Source of the DNA: Cichorium intybus
Taxonomy: Eukaryota > Streptophyta > Magnoliopsida > Asterales > Asteraceae
Assembly (NCBI GenBank): GCA_023525715.1
Contig: CM042012.1
Location: forward strand, 54,303,004-54,367,003
DNA length: 64,000 nt
Direction: 5' to 3'
Shown: positions 47,086-64,000 of the stretch, piece by piece
Position numbering within the stretch: position 1 is the stretch's first letter
Layout of the letters: every line of letters begins with the position of its first letter
Notes under the pieces: model-generated
Seen by the model: only the letters and a program-made list of their open reading frames with translations
Told to the model about the DNA's origin: nothing
Databases searched by the model: none
Made by a program: the position numbers and the translations under genes

Positions 47086-47882
47086 ATAGATTAGAAACTT
47101 GTAACAGTATAAATGTAATTGACTCGGTGATTTTATAATTGAGATTTATAAATGAGTATTGTTACTGCCTTTGTCAATTGTTTATTTCTGTGTTTCTATA
47201 TTTGCATGTTCAACTTCCTTAATAATTAGATTATTTAAAACTCCACAGTCGATCATACTGTTAGGAAGTAAGTATGAACAAAGACTGTCATGAATCGGTT
47301 GCAGCTGTCTAATGAGTTAGACATTGCAGTAAGACTGCTGCAACGTTCATGAGTACTTAGAAAATAGAGATTTGGGTATTGGATAAACCCGCGCTTAACA
47401 GATTGCTTCATGGATTATATCACGAGCAATGTTAAGACGATAATATCCGGTGATCTTTAAGTGGAGAGATATGATATGTTACTTGCGATACAAGTGCTTA
47501 TTGACAATGCGAATACGCACCAGTAACTCGGTGTTATAAAACGCATTGTTGTATGTATTTGGACCCGCAAGAGATATGGACATATAAGTCGAAACTTATC
47601 CGTCCCCTGACCCGATGGGAAACAGATATCTGTAGGCCTCTCGATGATTTTGAAGTTGACTGAAAGTGTTGGCCAACCGGGACTAAATTGATGTGTTCAA
47701 TTAGTAGTCTCTAAAATCATATGCAAATCAGAAATCGAGAAACAGAGTGTCAGACCAAGATTGATGTTAGTCCATGTCTTGAGCCTGAAAATATCCTGTT
47801 GGACGGAGGATCATCAGATCACTTATCTTTGGACAGAACTGACTAGGTCAGAGTTCAGACAATTAAAGTCATAGACTTATCT
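47086..47882 (+). other. 3' untranslated region of Copia G
   Basis: About 800 bp without coding potential between the RNase H end and the purine tract. Contains GCAATGTTAAGACG and other plain sequence; no env-like ORF. Confidence 0.85.
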
Positions 47883-47891
47883 AAGTGGGAG
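47883..47891 (+). other. Polypurine tract of Copia G
   Basis: AAGTGGGAG, two bases before the 3' LTR, the usual primer for plus-strand synthesis. Confidence 0.85.
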
Positions 47892-47893
47892 AC

Positions 47894-48963
<1,070 letters not shown>

Positions 48964-50358
48964 TTACTAATAAAGCAAGCCTTTTAATGCCAGATGTCCT
49001 CTTTTTAAACCCTTCTTTTGCCACATGGCATTCTATTGTTAATCTATTCTTTGTTTTCCCACTCAAGCTTTTTCAGTCGTTCGTTATGGTTTTGATTAAC
49101 ATTCACGTAAAATCAGGAACAGTTCTTCCTTTGACTTTTCAGTTTTCACATCTCCGCTTTATCTTCTACACTCCCCTCCTTTACGAACCCTAGATAACCA
49201 CCGCCACTATTAATGATGCAACCTCTATCTGTCACCGATAGAACCTTGAAACCATCCGCTATATAAGCCAATTTTGGAATTCCGGCCATGTCTCCTCCAT
49301 CGTGCTTCTTTTTTCTTCATCGGCCATACGCATATCTGTTACTACTTCTATTCACTGAGTTTCTTAACAAATCGGTGTTTCGTTCAATCATTGCCTTGGT
49401 AAATTAAAATTTGTTAAACCCTAGCCAAACCAAACCAAATCTCGATTTGCTCATTATATTTGTTTAACAAAACTTTTTTGCTGTTTTGCTTCATCATTTA
49501 CTTTCCATATGTAGAAGATGATGTAGATCTGGAATTCACCTCAAATCCATGGAGTTTTCTCTACTTCCAGTTTAGGCACCCCAACTGTTTGATATAATGT
49601 CTCAGCGAAGTTTTTAACCTTTTTATGATAATTTAACATGGCTGAAAATATTTGCTATCTTTGAGTTCAAGGAATAGAGCAGATTGGAATACCTGATGGG
49701 TTCTATAAGAATATTGGGTTATCATCAGTGAACATGAGTCTCGAAGGGGAGACCCCAATACAATTGGAATGTCTATTAAGTTCAATTGGAAATCGCCAGA
49801 AGGTAGATCACATATTTCTCTTTATTTCAGGGTTAGCTTATATATGTTGAAAAAGATCAGTACGTTTTTGTTCTCTGAAATTTTTATTGCAAGTAAATGA
49901 CTTGATTAAAGGTAAATGTATTTTTAAGATGGTATAGTTTGTAAGTTATAAATTATAAGTTATAAGGTATAAATGAGAAATCAAGTTCAACAGACAAATT
50001 GACGATGTATGCAATCATGGGGCCATTCTGTTGCTTAATGAGTCTCTTATCTTTTTTTTTCTTTCCTCCACCTTGAAGGTTCAAAAGGATGAGAATGAGA
50101 TACGAAAAAAGAGTGGAAATACTTCGTCCATTACCTTGTAAGTTTGTAATGATGTAACATATTCTCTTTTTAATTTCACGAATCTCAATCAAGTGTTTGC
50201 ATTCATATTCCAACATTAAGTAATAGATTATTTATTTATGTTTTACAGGGTCGGAATAAAAAGAGGGTTACTTTTTCTTATCTATATGGGCTCACTCTTA
50301 TAGTTTATATAAAGTTTGTCTTTTTAATGGGTATGAAGCTCCAATTTCTTGATTACAG

Positions 50359-50948
50359 TTGGGATGAATGGGTTGGTGTTGTTGACCGTTTATGAAGTAT
50401 ACAAAAGAAAATATTTTAAAGCAAGAAGCACTTGACAAAAAACAAGGTATGGACAAGAACTCAAAGTCTGGAAGGTCAACTCAAACCAAGCCCAAAATAT
50501 CAAATGGTTTTTTACTATTTTTACTAATTTGATATTTCCCTCCTTTTTCAATTAACTAAAAAGCTTTCCACTTTTGAACTTTGCAGATGTAAAGGTGGAA
50601 AAAGAGGATGAAAAGATAGTGGTATATTCTTTATAGTTTAAACTCATCAAAATGTTTTCTTAACTATTTTGAAAATTTTTAAATATTACTCTGTTTCTAA
50701 TGTTGTGTTACTTTAGGAGGAAAAGGGAATAAAAGAAAGAATGATGTGAGTATAGAGGTATGTTCAATACACTGTATTCGAGTACACATTGTAATTTATT
50801 GAACTATATTTTGTTCCCAAAATACCCCTATGTTTATGGTGACCAATGTCAGAAAGAGAATGCATTTGTTGAAAAACCTGTAAAGATTGAAATTCCATCA
50901 GCTCTTAAAAAGCAACTTGTGGATGATTGGGAATTTGTTAATCATCAG
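50359..50948 (+). pseudogene. MRG: MRG-family chromatin protein fragment
   Basis: Four exon-like blocks with splice-site-like borders read, in order, WDEWVGV then DRL and, after a one-base deletion, KYTKENILKQEALDKKQ and NSKSGRSTQTKPKIS (50359-50504); DVKVEKEDEKIV (50587-50621); GNKRKNDVSIE (50717-50757); and KENAFVEKPVKIEIPSALKK plus QLVDDWEFVNHQ (50853-50948). This is the end of the chromo-barrel domain and the start of the MRG domain of plant MRG1/MRG2, readers of H3K36 methylation in the nucleus. Introns are kept, so DNA was captured. The frameshift and missing ends make it non-functional. Near 50943 a 25-base stretch of the last exon is repeated. Confidence 0.88.
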
Positions 50949-52691
50949 CTATTAAAAAGCAACTTGTGCATGAAAGTGTGCTTTTGCAAGTCCTCGACAA
51001 TGTAGAAAATGATAAAAAAGGCTTTTTCATTTTCTCCCTCTGCTTTAAAAGTTCTCAAAACTCTTGATTTGTACATTTCAGGCACTGAAACACCAACTAT
51101 GTGTGTTTCATTTTCTCCCTTTGCTTTGACAGTTCCTGGTTGTGAAGATGAAGATGATAATTTTGAATGTGTTAATTTCTATTAAATATGATATATTAAG
51201 TTAGCTAGATTGATTGATTTTGAATACTTTAGTTAACTTGACATTTCTTATCATTACGTGAATTTGAAATCAAGATTTTTTAAATCTAAATTTTATAGTT
51301 GAATACACATTTATATATTGCCTTCGTCAATTATGGTTTGCGTTGTGTCTATGTGCGACTTGGTACAAAGTGGAAAACGAGTATCAAAATATATGTACTC
51401 TTAGATCTCTTTGTGTTGGAATTTATTCACATTTTGAATATTATATATAAATAATGTCTACCTTATAAACATAAATATATGAAAAGGAAATAATAATTAA
51501 AAAAGTGGTATATGTTTAAAAAGGTAAAGCATGGTAACAATTTTTAATATTTTAGCAACTGTTTATTAGTTGTTTCATTTGGATAATAAATTTTGAAATG
51601 GTTGAAGCCTTAAATGACTATTCTCTTAATAATGTACAAAACTTAGAACCCTTTAAAATTTAAGTATCTTGAACTAAATCTCAATTTAAACCGAACAAAT
51701 CATCTTCAGTTTTTTTTTTTTTTTTTGCAACTCACTAACGAGAAAAACAAAATGGTTTTTTTCTAAAAAAGAAATTCTCAAGAGTTAAACAAAAATAAAA
51801 ATCTTCCGGTGGTTAACAAAAAGATCTAAACTATGACTACTATATAGAATTAGGCCAAGTTTTAAAATGTGATAAGTTGTTTTAATTGTAAAAATAAAAT
51901 AGTACATTAAATGTTAATAGTTAACATATTAAATATACTTTACACTTCAAATTAAAATAACACTTTTAATCGTAACAGGTGATATTAGACATACATCATT
52001 GATGACTAAAATAGTACCAATACACAAGCATTGTTGATGTCTATAATGTTTTTAATAAATGAAGTTGCATTGGTTATTTGTAAAGAAAATATGAAGCCTA
52101 AAATTAAAATAGTCTCATGTAATTGTTGAGTAACTATTTGTAGTTTATACCCATTAAGATGGAAATTGCATCATGGATGGCTGTTGCTACATCAGTGATA
52201 ATGATAACTGGATCTCTATATCTCGATCAAGCTAGAATCAACACATACTCCAAACAGTACATTGGCTTAAACATGACAATATATTGCCTTACTCATTTGG
52301 GTTAATTTTTCAAGTTATTCTACTCTTTTTTCAAGCTAGATGTTGCTTTTTAATAGATGTTTTCTGTTCATATAACTTGAAGTAATAAAATTTACTTTGT
52401 AATGTTTTTATAGAATGCTTATAATAATAACATATAGGTGTTGTTTATTAATCGATGTTTCTGATTCATATAAATTTATTGAAGTAATAAAATTTAGTTT
52501 TTGATATTTGATAAAATGGTTAGAATTATGATTTCTTTATTACTTATTCGAAGGCAATTTATTATTTGTATTCAATTTGAAACTTCAAACAATGTTGAAC
52601 ACAATAATATATATCTTTTAGTAGATGGTTTCGATTAATATAACTTTAATTAATAAAGATTTACACGTTATACAAAAAATTTTAAGTTGTC

Positions 52692-55591
<2,900 letters not shown>

Positions 55592-55779
55592 AAAAGCAAC
55601 TTATATTAAAACAAATGGCAAAACCCAGCAAGGAGCTAGGGCGCCCCAAACAACGACCACAAACAACAACATCTAAAGACACAAGACAAAAACTCCTACA
55701 CACCAACCAACCCAAAGAAAACGAACGCCCAAACAACAAAAAAGACACCCACGATGAACTCCTAAAAAACCTAGGGAAA

Positions 55780-58368
55780 TTAACCGTTTCCCTTTCCGCT
55801 TTTCCTCGAGAAACCACAAAAGTTTCCCGTTTCCTCCATTTGTTGCAAAATCCCAAGGCTTATAAATGAATTTTCTAAACTTTCCGATGACGACGCCACT
55901 CCTCTGTACCCATCAACGCCTTTAATTTCATTCTTCCGCCTCAATTGACTCATTGTTATCCTTTGAAAATAAGAACCCGAATTAACATCTACATATTTTT
56001 TCTTTTGATTAATTATAACCTTCTTATCCGCGTTAAGCATGACTTCACTATCGTGAAGTTTCGCTTTTATCGGAGTGTTGTTGTCAAGGAGCATTTGTAG
56101 TCTCTCCGAAATTCCTTGTAGATTATGGTTAACGACATTCTCCTTTAGCGCTCTATTTTCCTTGAACTCATACGATTTTTCGTCTTTCGAAATAGCTTCA
56201 CTTCGATTAATTTCAGAAGAAGTATGGTGTATCGTGGGTTGGGTGGTGTTGTTATTGGGCTCAGCAAAATTACTAATATGAATTAGCTCTTTTGGACTTG
56301 TATAATCAAGAGAAATCCCAATACAAGAATTGTTTTCAAACACACTCACGTTGCCATGCATATGTTCCTCATTTAAATCACATGCGTCTGAATTTATTCC
56401 TTCTCCTATCTCTTTTCCATCCGGCTTTTTATGCATATTGGGACCACCACTAGCACTTGCCTCTTTGACCTCATAATCCACTCCCATGTTCTGCGTTTTA
56501 TCTCCTTCATGCGCAGAAAGTGTATTTATTGTTTCCATGAAAAAAGTATCCTTAACGCGCATCATATCATCTTGTGATGGTAGCTCGTAATCCCCGCCGA
56601 ATGTTATAATTCCGTCCACCATACCACGTTCACCATTACAGGAGTTATCTGGATCTCTAACTTCCTCTTCCAGATTTTTTTGTGAATTGGGAATAACAGC
56701 TGCATCGTTGACCGTAATACCCGTATTACCCATAAGCACGCTGTCGGACATTTCTCGTTCACGCGCCGGAGAAGGATTAAGATTCCCACCTGCATCGTGG
56801 ATCGCATTTATTGGTGAATTGGGAATATCACCTGCATCATTGACCGCATTAACTATATGCACGCTGTTGCCTTCTTGAATCAGTTCTTGAATTGTGCTGC
56901 ATGCCTTAAGATTCTCCGCGTGCTTAGGATTTATTTCTTCAATACCATCTTTATCGTTCTTATAATGGAATGTCTCGAACTGCATGCCACGATCATCGTC
57001 CACTTTTTCGTAAAAATCTTCGTGACTCGTTGGGTTCTGAAAAGAATCTTTGATTATTGTGTCACCGGAAGACCGTTCAAGTTCCATGTCGGACCCAATC
57101 CATGATGATTCCCCGTCGGAAGTTTCAAAGAGTTCGCGTTCTTCCGAATCTTCTTCCTCTGAATCATCATCTACTTCATCTTCATCGTCTGCCATCGTTC
57201 CCGGAACTTTATACTCAGCAGCTGTCGATGAGGGTTGGAACAGCCTTCCGTCAACCTCCTTCACTCGGACAATACCCTCTATTGTCCCACAGGAGACTAG
57301 AACTGATTCAGATATCAGATCCATATTGGAAGTTTTGACGCAGACCATTCCATAGGACCAATCTTGACGTGATTCATGGCATGGGTCTGTAACAACGACT
57401 TCACCCCACATTCTCCCAATTTCTATGAAACTGTTAGGATTCCAAGCCGGAGCCGGGATGCCATCAATCTTTAACCAGACAAATCTGTCATTAATGGAGA
57501 AAGACTCCTCCCATCTCATCAATGTTTTGAAACATTTTTTAATTTCATGGCAATTCCGTAGTCTCTGTTCTTCGTGTTCACTCTTAACATCCAAGAGGAC
57601 CCATGAACCGCCTAAATATCTTACGAAGCCTCCTCCGAAACCCTCGCAAAGACATAAGTTTACTATGCTATCTAAATATCTAAAGCTCTCGACTTCTCCG
57701 ATCAGTTTACCTTTAAGCGCCATCGTTTTCTCCTGGGTTTCAGTGGACGTAACAGATATTCTTTTGGATTGGTTTTTCTTTTCGTCAATCTTTAACAAGG
57801 CGTCACCACTCACCTTATTCTCATTCTTACTCTTATACAATCGCTTATACTTTTCGCCTTTAACGACGTCTACAAAGGACAACTTGGGGTCTCGAGCTCC
57901 TTGTAACATCCTTAAAGTTCCATCGTTCCACCTTCTCCGGTCTCGTTCATTTGTCTCTAGACACCCAAGTGAGTGTTCTCCGCCGTGCCCTATCCTGCTA
58001 TCTACATTCTTCTCTTCTCTTGCATATCTAGCAACTCTTGCATACAACCTTCTTCCTCCAATCCAGACTCGATTCAACAGTTCCTCCCTCTTTGCAACAT
58101 CCTGAACCCTCTTAAATCTGACAAACCCAAATCTCAGCTTATATTTATCCAATCTATTACAGATGAACAGGTCAACCAGTGTTCCCATTCTTTCCAGTTC
58201 ACGACGTAACTCCTCCCTTCCCCAATCACTCGGGAGATTGGAAACGAAAAACGTTGTAGCATCCTTAAAGTTCCATCGTTCCACCTTTTCCGGTCTCGCT
58301 CGCTCATCTCTAGCCACCCAAGTGAGAGTTCTCCGCCGTGCCCTATCCTGCCGGAAATCGCCGCTCAT
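55780..58368 (-). CDS. LINE ORF1 protein with RRM, 862 aa
   Basis: An uninterrupted minus-strand ORF. Residues about 38-115 form an RNA-recognition motif: TFFVSNLP is RNP2 and RFGFVRF is RNP1. Residues about 225-340 hold a DUF4283-like block (GGFVRYLGGSWVLLDVKSE, then RFVWLKIDGIPAPAWN and GEVVVTD), common in plant L1 ORF1 and related host-annotated proteins. A strongly acidic run (DDEDEVDDDSEEEDSEE) follows near residue 400, then a long polar, Asn/Asp-rich tail. There is no CCHC knuckle. ORF1 proteins of this class bind LINE RNA. RRM-bearing ORF1 is known from plant L1 families such as BNR of beet. The ATG lies only about 10 bp from the (TA)n tract, so little leader is left. An intact frame this long in a decayed setting suggests recent origin or selection. 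Confidence 0.8.
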   Translation of the reverse strand: MSGDFRQDRARRRTLTWVARDERARPEKVERWNFKDATTFFVSNLPSDWGREELRRELERMGTLVDLFICNRLDKYKLRFGFVRFKRVQDVAKREELLNRVWIGGRRLYARVARYAREEKNVDSRIGHGGEHSLGCLETNERDRRRWNDGTLRMLQGARDPKLSFVDVVKGEKYKRLYKSKNENKVSGDALLKIDEKKNQSKRISVTSTETQEKTMALKGKLIGEVESFRYLDSIVNLCLCEGFGGGFVRYLGGSWVLLDVKSEHEEQRLRNCHEIKKCFKTLMRWEESFSINDRFVWLKIDGIPAPAWNPNSFIEIGRMWGEVVVTDPCHESRQDWSYGMVCVKTSNMDLISESVLVSCGTIEGIVRVKEVDGRLFQPSSTAAEYKVPGTMADDEDEVDDDSEEEDSEERELFETSDGESSWIGSDMELERSSGDTIIKDSFQNPTSHEDFYEKVDDDRGMQFETFHYKNDKDGIEEINPKHAENLKACSTIQELIQEGNSVHIVNAVNDAGDIPNSPINAIHDAGGNLNPSPAREREMSDSVLMGNTGITVNDAAVIPNSQKNLEEEVRDPDNSCNGERGMVDGIITFGGDYELPSQDDMMRVKDTFFMETINTLSAHEGDKTQNMGVDYEVKEASASGGPNMHKKPDGKEIGEGINSDACDLNEEHMHGNVSVFENNSCIGISLDYTSPKELIHISNFAEPNNNTTQPTIHHTSSEINRSEAISKDEKSYEFKENRALKENVVNHNLQGISERLQMLLDNNTPIKAKLHDSEVMLNADKKVIINQKKKYVDVNSGSYFQRITMSQLRRKNEIKGVDGYRGVASSSESLENSFISLGILQQMEETGNFCGFSRKSGKGNG
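57902..58350 (-). repeat. Duplicated 95-bp segment in LINE ORF1
   Basis: 57902-57997 and 58256-58350 share about 95 bp (both contain ATCCTTAAAGTTCCATCG and TTCTCCGCCGTGCCCTATCC). They are read in different frames, giving RRTLTWVARDERARPEKVER near the N-terminus and GGEHSLGCLETNERDRRRW after the RRM. Confidence 0.85.
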
Positions 58369-58374
58369 GAGAGA

Positions 58375-58563
<189 letters not shown>

Positions 58564-59384
58564 GAAGGTTAAAATGAGAAGGATTAAAAGGTTGAGAATG
58601 CGAGAATGATTCTGGACCAATCAATATATAAGGGTATAAGAGTAATTGTATATTTAATTAAATTATAACAAAATAAAGTTAGTTAATACTTTCCTAAAAT
58701 CTAGGAATTGATTGATAGTTACCTAAAAAAATGAACTAATTTTTTATTAATTGACAGTAAATATCAATTGTAATCATGAATTATTATATTTTAGTGAATT
58801 TATTTTTTAACTGAATTTTTATAAATATTACGAATTGTTTTTCGTTGTATTCACTGATGAATGGAATTGTAGATCAAAATGATTTTATGAGAACTTTTTT
58901 CAGAATTTATTTGATTTGATTATGTTAATCATTAATGATTATATGTATGAAATAAACACTAGAATGAATAAAGCACAGATACGTAGCTAAAAATCAAATA
59001 CATTCGTAATCATCAATGAATAAAGGCTAATATGGAGATCAAAAATTTAGTTCGATTGTAATCACAAATGAATGAACAAACATATAAAAAATCAAATGCA
59101 TTTGTAATCATAAAGTCGATGTTGCAGCCTTGATCGTTTTTCTTGCTTCTACCATCACACATACAAACAAAGAAGGGGCATTCATCATCATTTTTGTTCT
59201 TGATTCACACCTGTAAAATCAAGTTTAAATATATTAAAAAACAAATCAAATACTATAGTGTTGTGTATGCATATTCATAAATGATTATGTCTATATAAAA
59301 CCAATTCAAATTTATAATCATAACAGATTATAACTATAACTGATTTCTAATAAGAACCGATTATAACTAAAGTTATAGGCATTC

Positions 59385-59706
59385 ATCATCAATGATCAGC
59401 TGTAATATAATCATTCATCATTAACATGTGTTAATCATCAATGATCAGTTGTAATATAATCATTCATCATTAACATGTGTTAATCATCAACGATTAAAAT
59501 GTGTTGATAATCAATGATCAATATGTGCTTAGCATTTCTCTGTACCAACAATTAATTTTACTAGAAAACAATGAATTAATATGTGCTAATCATCAATGAT
59601 TAACATGTTAATCATCAACGATCAGTTGTAATATAATCATTGATGGTATCAATGATTAACATGTGTTAATCATCAATGATCAGTTGTAATATAAACATTG
59701 ATGGTA
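59385..59706. repeat. Array of ATCATCAATGAT palindromes
   Basis: A unit of about 53 bp (TAATCATCAATGATCAGTTG, then TAATATAATCATTCATC and ATTAACATGTGT) is repeated about five times with variation. The core ATCATYAATGAT is near-palindromic. Similar AATCATAAATGATTA words fill element Q (62150-63060). Confidence 0.8.
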
Positions 59707-59959
59707 TCTAGCAGGCCCTATCAAGTACCAAGTAATGCATCATAGGTTCAATTTCAACTTGCTTTTTTGCTAATCAGATACACATCTTTAGTTAAATTAT
59801 TAACAACGATTGTATCTGATAAAGAATTACATATTCATATACCATTTCCAAACTCCATAACAGAGAAAATCAGCCATCCAATCATATCTTAAACAACAAG
59901 ATTAATTTTTCAGCATAATAATAAAAATAGTGAAATGTTGAGATGTAATTGCTACCAGA

Positions 59960-60555
59960 AAGATATAACTCATAGATCACTTGAAAAGCCAAATCGAAAT
60001 TCTTCTCGACTAAAGTTTCTGTAATCACACACCTCCTCCTGTAGAAAAGATATGCGAGCTTTAGTTTATTTGAGAAAGAAAAATAACAATATAAAAGAAA
60101 AACAAAATGAGTACCTGAGAGTTTCCGGATCATTTAGATTTCCAAAAAGAGAGTATTTCCATTGAGGGCCTTCTGTATCATTAAATGATTTGATCACATC
60201 CATCTGTAAGCAAGAACATGTCAACACAGTGATTACATGTACTAAAACACATAAGGGTAGAATGGGAAAACAAAATGTTACAACAAGCTACCTGCACGGA
60301 AACGCATGCAAAAAGGACCTTCTTTTGTAAGTTTTTGTGAAGGAGTTTTTCCATAGACGCCCTTGGTGACAAGTTTAATTGAGCCTCCAGTTTTGTATCT
60401 TTCTGACAATGCTTCATCAAAATGCATCTTCACCAAAAAAATAGAAATAATCAGGTGCAACAAATATAATGAATAAACTCTCCAACACACCAAAAATGAC
60501 TTACTTTTGCGTTTTCCAAGTATAAATAGCTTCATCCAGTGCAGATGGGAATTGA
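59960..60555 (-). pseudogene. FYVE/spastizin-like protein gene fragment
   Basis: Four minus-strand exon-like blocks keep intron borders. About 60505-60553: FPSALDEAIYTWKTQ then GTAAGT. About 60296-60427: MHFDEALSERYKTGGSIKLV, GKTPSQKLTKEG and, in a shifted frame, FFACVSVQ. 60115-60203: MDVIKSFNDTEGPQWKYSLF and GNLNDPETL. About 59964-60027: RRRCVITETLVEKNFDLAFQ and VIYEL. From memory this order matches the C-terminal region of the plant protein annotated as zinc-finger FYVE domain protein (related to ZFYVE26/spastizin), an endomembrane protein. The phase is kept between the last two exons. The frameshift and missing ends make it a pseudogene. The gene name is less sure than its being a real captured multi-exon fragment. 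Confidence 0.72.
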
Positions 60556-61372
60556 AGCAAACAAATACATATATGTCGAGAATAGACGCAACTCACCACT
60601 ATACATCGATTTTATGGTCATTCTCGATCAAACATGTATCGATCAATTTATACGTTATCGTGATTTTCCTTGAGAAGCAACTCAACACTGTGGATCGATT
60701 CATGTATCTCCTCCTACCATTCAAAATCAGAAAATTAAACTCGATTTCATTACTTGAAATCAGAAAATTAATTCATCTATTCCTGGTATATTGCAGTTTG
60801 TGGGCTGAAACGAGCAACCCTCTGTTTACAGGATATCCCTAACCTATTCACAGCCTCTAGCGATAGGTTTTTTGCCACCTCCGTCATGGTAGCGCCGGTG
60901 CCTGTGGTGCCGCTGTTGCTTGCTTCTTCACGATTGAAATGCTTCTTAAGATGGTGTCTGCTGGCGTTGGAGTGGAGAAGAGAAACACATCCATCCACAA
61001 AATTTTGAATATCGACATTTAGAATAAAGAAAGAAAGGGATGAAGGTCACTAGTGTGATACGTTTTTCTGTAGATCCGATTAGGGTTTAATTGTTGCAGT
61101 CGACATATATGGAGAAAGAGAGAAAACGAGAGATAGAGAGAGGGAAAGAGAGATATTTTAGGAGGTGATATATCTTTTGCAGATTTTATGGAAATCAAAA
61201 TAAATGAAATCCCCACAATACCCTTCTCTTTATTTAGAAGTTACAATTCTATCATATAGTTTCTAAAATTTACATAATTGGCCCGTTTATATTAGCCGTA
61301 GATCTTGATATTTAGAGGGCCCAGATTTTTTCTCATTTTCTCAACCTTTTCACCATTCTCATTATATCTTAC

Positions 61373-64000
<2,628 letters not shown>

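Noticed and set aside
57425..58105. 226-codon plus-strand frame opposite LINE ORF1
   Set aside because: Shadow of the intact ORF1; no family likeness.

Overview
The window is plant nuclear DNA and looks like eudicot intergenic sequence. It is AT-rich, full of LTR retrotransposons, MITEs, Helitrons and long (TA)n tracts, and the gene fragments it carries (ClpC, Hyp-galactosyltransferase, MRG, RLCK kinase, PB1 protein, FYVE-type protein) are plant genes with introns. An Asteraceae source is my impression from the repeat style and cannot be proved here. I see no intact host gene, rRNA, tRNA or CRISPR array.

Layout. 1-10.9 kb: a solo LTR with target-site duplication (TSD) ACTAA, a tiny MITE, two hAT-type MITEs with perfect 8-bp TSDs, a stretch holding captured pieces of ClpC (minus) and a galactosyltransferase (plus), and a Pack-MULE carrying a PB1-domain fragment. 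10.9-40.4 kb: a deep nest. The oldest layer is an Athila/Tat-like relic ('B'). Into its LTR went a solo LTR 'D' (21549-32458) and a gag-only Copia 'E' (11495-21539). D was then split by an Athila-like element 'A' (22709-30931), and E by a coding-free LTR element 'F' (12925-17804). B's interior was broken by a MULE-like MITE and a probable old LTR 'C', which holds a hAT element whose left end was swept into a threefold 337-bp tandem duplication. The nest was ordered from matching 5-bp TSDs.

40.9-64 kb: a chain in which every element abuts a (TA)n tract. It runs: a nearly intact Ty1/Copia element 'G' (40997-48665, one nonsense codon, protease DIG instead of DTG/DSG), a Helitron with MRG exons, a Helitron with receptor-like cytoplasmic kinase exons, a duplicated Helitron end, an ORF1-only L1-type LINE with an intact 862-codon RRM protein gene, and two related (TA)n-flanked DNA elements. 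The first of these carries four exons of a FYVE/spastizin-like gene; the second is cut by the window edge.

The parts do not form a host pathway. The window records insertion, gene capture and decay. The most unusual signals are the (TA)n tracts used by several unrelated transposon classes, the ORF1-only LINE, and a TCGCGTCGCG motif upstream of TATA boxes in unrelated LTR elements, including a promoter-like cassette inside element A ahead of its ORF-1.
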